From Desertivirga arenae (GTDB lineage: Bacteria > Bacteroidota > Bacteroidia > Sphingobacteriales > Sphingobacteriaceae): 64,000 nt of DNA. Positions 63,779-64,000 of this stretch are shown in pieces. A program made the position numbers and the translations under genes. The notes under the pieces were generated by a model. It had not been told where the DNA came from. It ran no database searches and worked only from the letters and a program-made list of their open reading frames with translations. The stretch is taken from positions 236,618 through 300,617 of the forward strand of contig NZ_JAFEWE010000002.1 of the NCBI RefSeq assembly GCF_017355785.1. Reading direction: 5' to 3'. Position 1 is the stretch's first letter; each line of letters begins with the position of its first letter.

Positions 63779-64000
63779 ATGAGCAAGACATTATTTGACA
63801 AGGTGTGGGACTCGCATGTGGTACGTAAGATCGAAGGTGGTCCAGATGTGTTTTTTATTGATCGCCATTTGATTCACGAGGTTACCAGTCCGGTAGCATT
63901 CTTAGGATTGAAAAGCAGAGGATTAAGCGTTTTATATCCTGAGCGTACATTTGCAACAGCAGACCATAACACCCCAACAATTAATCAGCATTTACCTGTG
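63779..64000 (+). CDS. leuC: 3-isopropylmalate dehydratase large subunit (3' end beyond the window)
   Basis: The ATG at 63779 opens a frame that runs to the window end (74 codons seen). It reads KTLFDKVWDSHVV, FIDRHLIHEVTSPVAF and TADHNTPT, the N-terminal signature of LeuC, which with LeuD isomerises isopropylmalate through a [4Fe-4S] cluster. The cluster cysteines lie beyond the end. It follows leuA by 144 bases containing a small inverted repeat (ACCCTT/AAGGGT). Confidence 0.95.
   Translation, partial: MSKTLFDKVWDSHVVRKIEGGPDVFFIDRHLIHEVTSPVAFLGLKSRGLSVLYPERTFATADHNTPTINQHLPV

Overview
The window looks like chromosomal DNA from a member of the Bacteroidota, most probably family Sphingobacteriaceae (Pedobacter or a relative). 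The reasons are promoter-like motifs of the TTG / TAnnTTTG type, almost no recognisable Shine-Dalgarno sites, an AT-rich genome, short-form adenylate kinase and AtpC, FloA, a bacillithiol deacetylase (BshB1), DUF4251, DUF4294 and DUF6588 family proteins, and the gene order RelA/SpoT - Fur - purA. I see no rRNA, IS element, prophage, CRISPR array or plasmid function. There is one tRNA (Arg, anticodon ACG).

Layout. 1-9.4 kb: the end of a PaaE-like ferredoxin reductase, a TsaC/YciO-like protein, NhaA, a small acidic protein, a DUF4251 protein, a lipoprotein, BioB, and two magnesium transporters (MgtE, CorA) followed by a WbqC-like protein. 9.4-20.4 kb: a lipid A type acyltransferase overlapping a GT2 glycosyltransferase, a PAS protein without an ATPase domain, a siroheme/cobalamin methyltransferase, glycerate kinase, a MarR regulator divergent from crtB-idi (carotenoid entry steps), a GntR-LacI type regulator, a PAP2 phosphatase and a HAD hydrolase. 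20.4-29.5 kb: proline dehydrogenase, an S4 protein with AroB, DUF1003, a cyanophycinase-like peptidase, two tandem YetF-like membrane proteins with zinc ribbons, two tandem outer-membrane barrel paralogues, and an exosortase-like protein beside a WcaF-type acetyltransferase. 29.5-41.1 kb: Obg-Adk, tRNA-Arg, FloA, an RmlD-like reductase, a small membrane protein, a class IV aminotransferase, an RluD-type pseudouridine synthase, a DUF6588 protein, ACC deaminase-like protein, lysine 6-transaminase, BshB1 and a DUF4294 protein. 41.3-46.7 kb: RelA/SpoT, Fur, PurA, PabB.

46.7-51.4 kb is an aromatic amino acid operon (pheA, DAHP synthase/chorismate mutase, aroA, aroC). It is preceded by a 16-codon leader peptide rich in Tyr, Phe and Trp and a three-segment attenuator. 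51.5-53.9 kb holds a second small membrane protein and atpD-atpC. 53.9-64 kb is a branched-chain amino acid operon (ilvD, ilvB, ilvN, ilvC, a double-ABC ATPase, leuA, leuC cut by the window end). It is preceded by a 35-codon leader peptide in which 19 residues are Ile, Leu or Val, and by a second three-segment attenuator of the same design. These two attenuators are the clearest regulatory systems in the window.

Other noteworthy signals are an interspersed purine-rich repeat family (upstream of bioB, between pheA and the DAHP synthase gene, between ilvB and ilvN), an orphan intrinsic terminator that may end a small RNA, repeated TAAACTAAAT boxes in the marR/crtB intergenic region, and two unrelated-looking small membrane proteins sharing a WYxQPWVW core.
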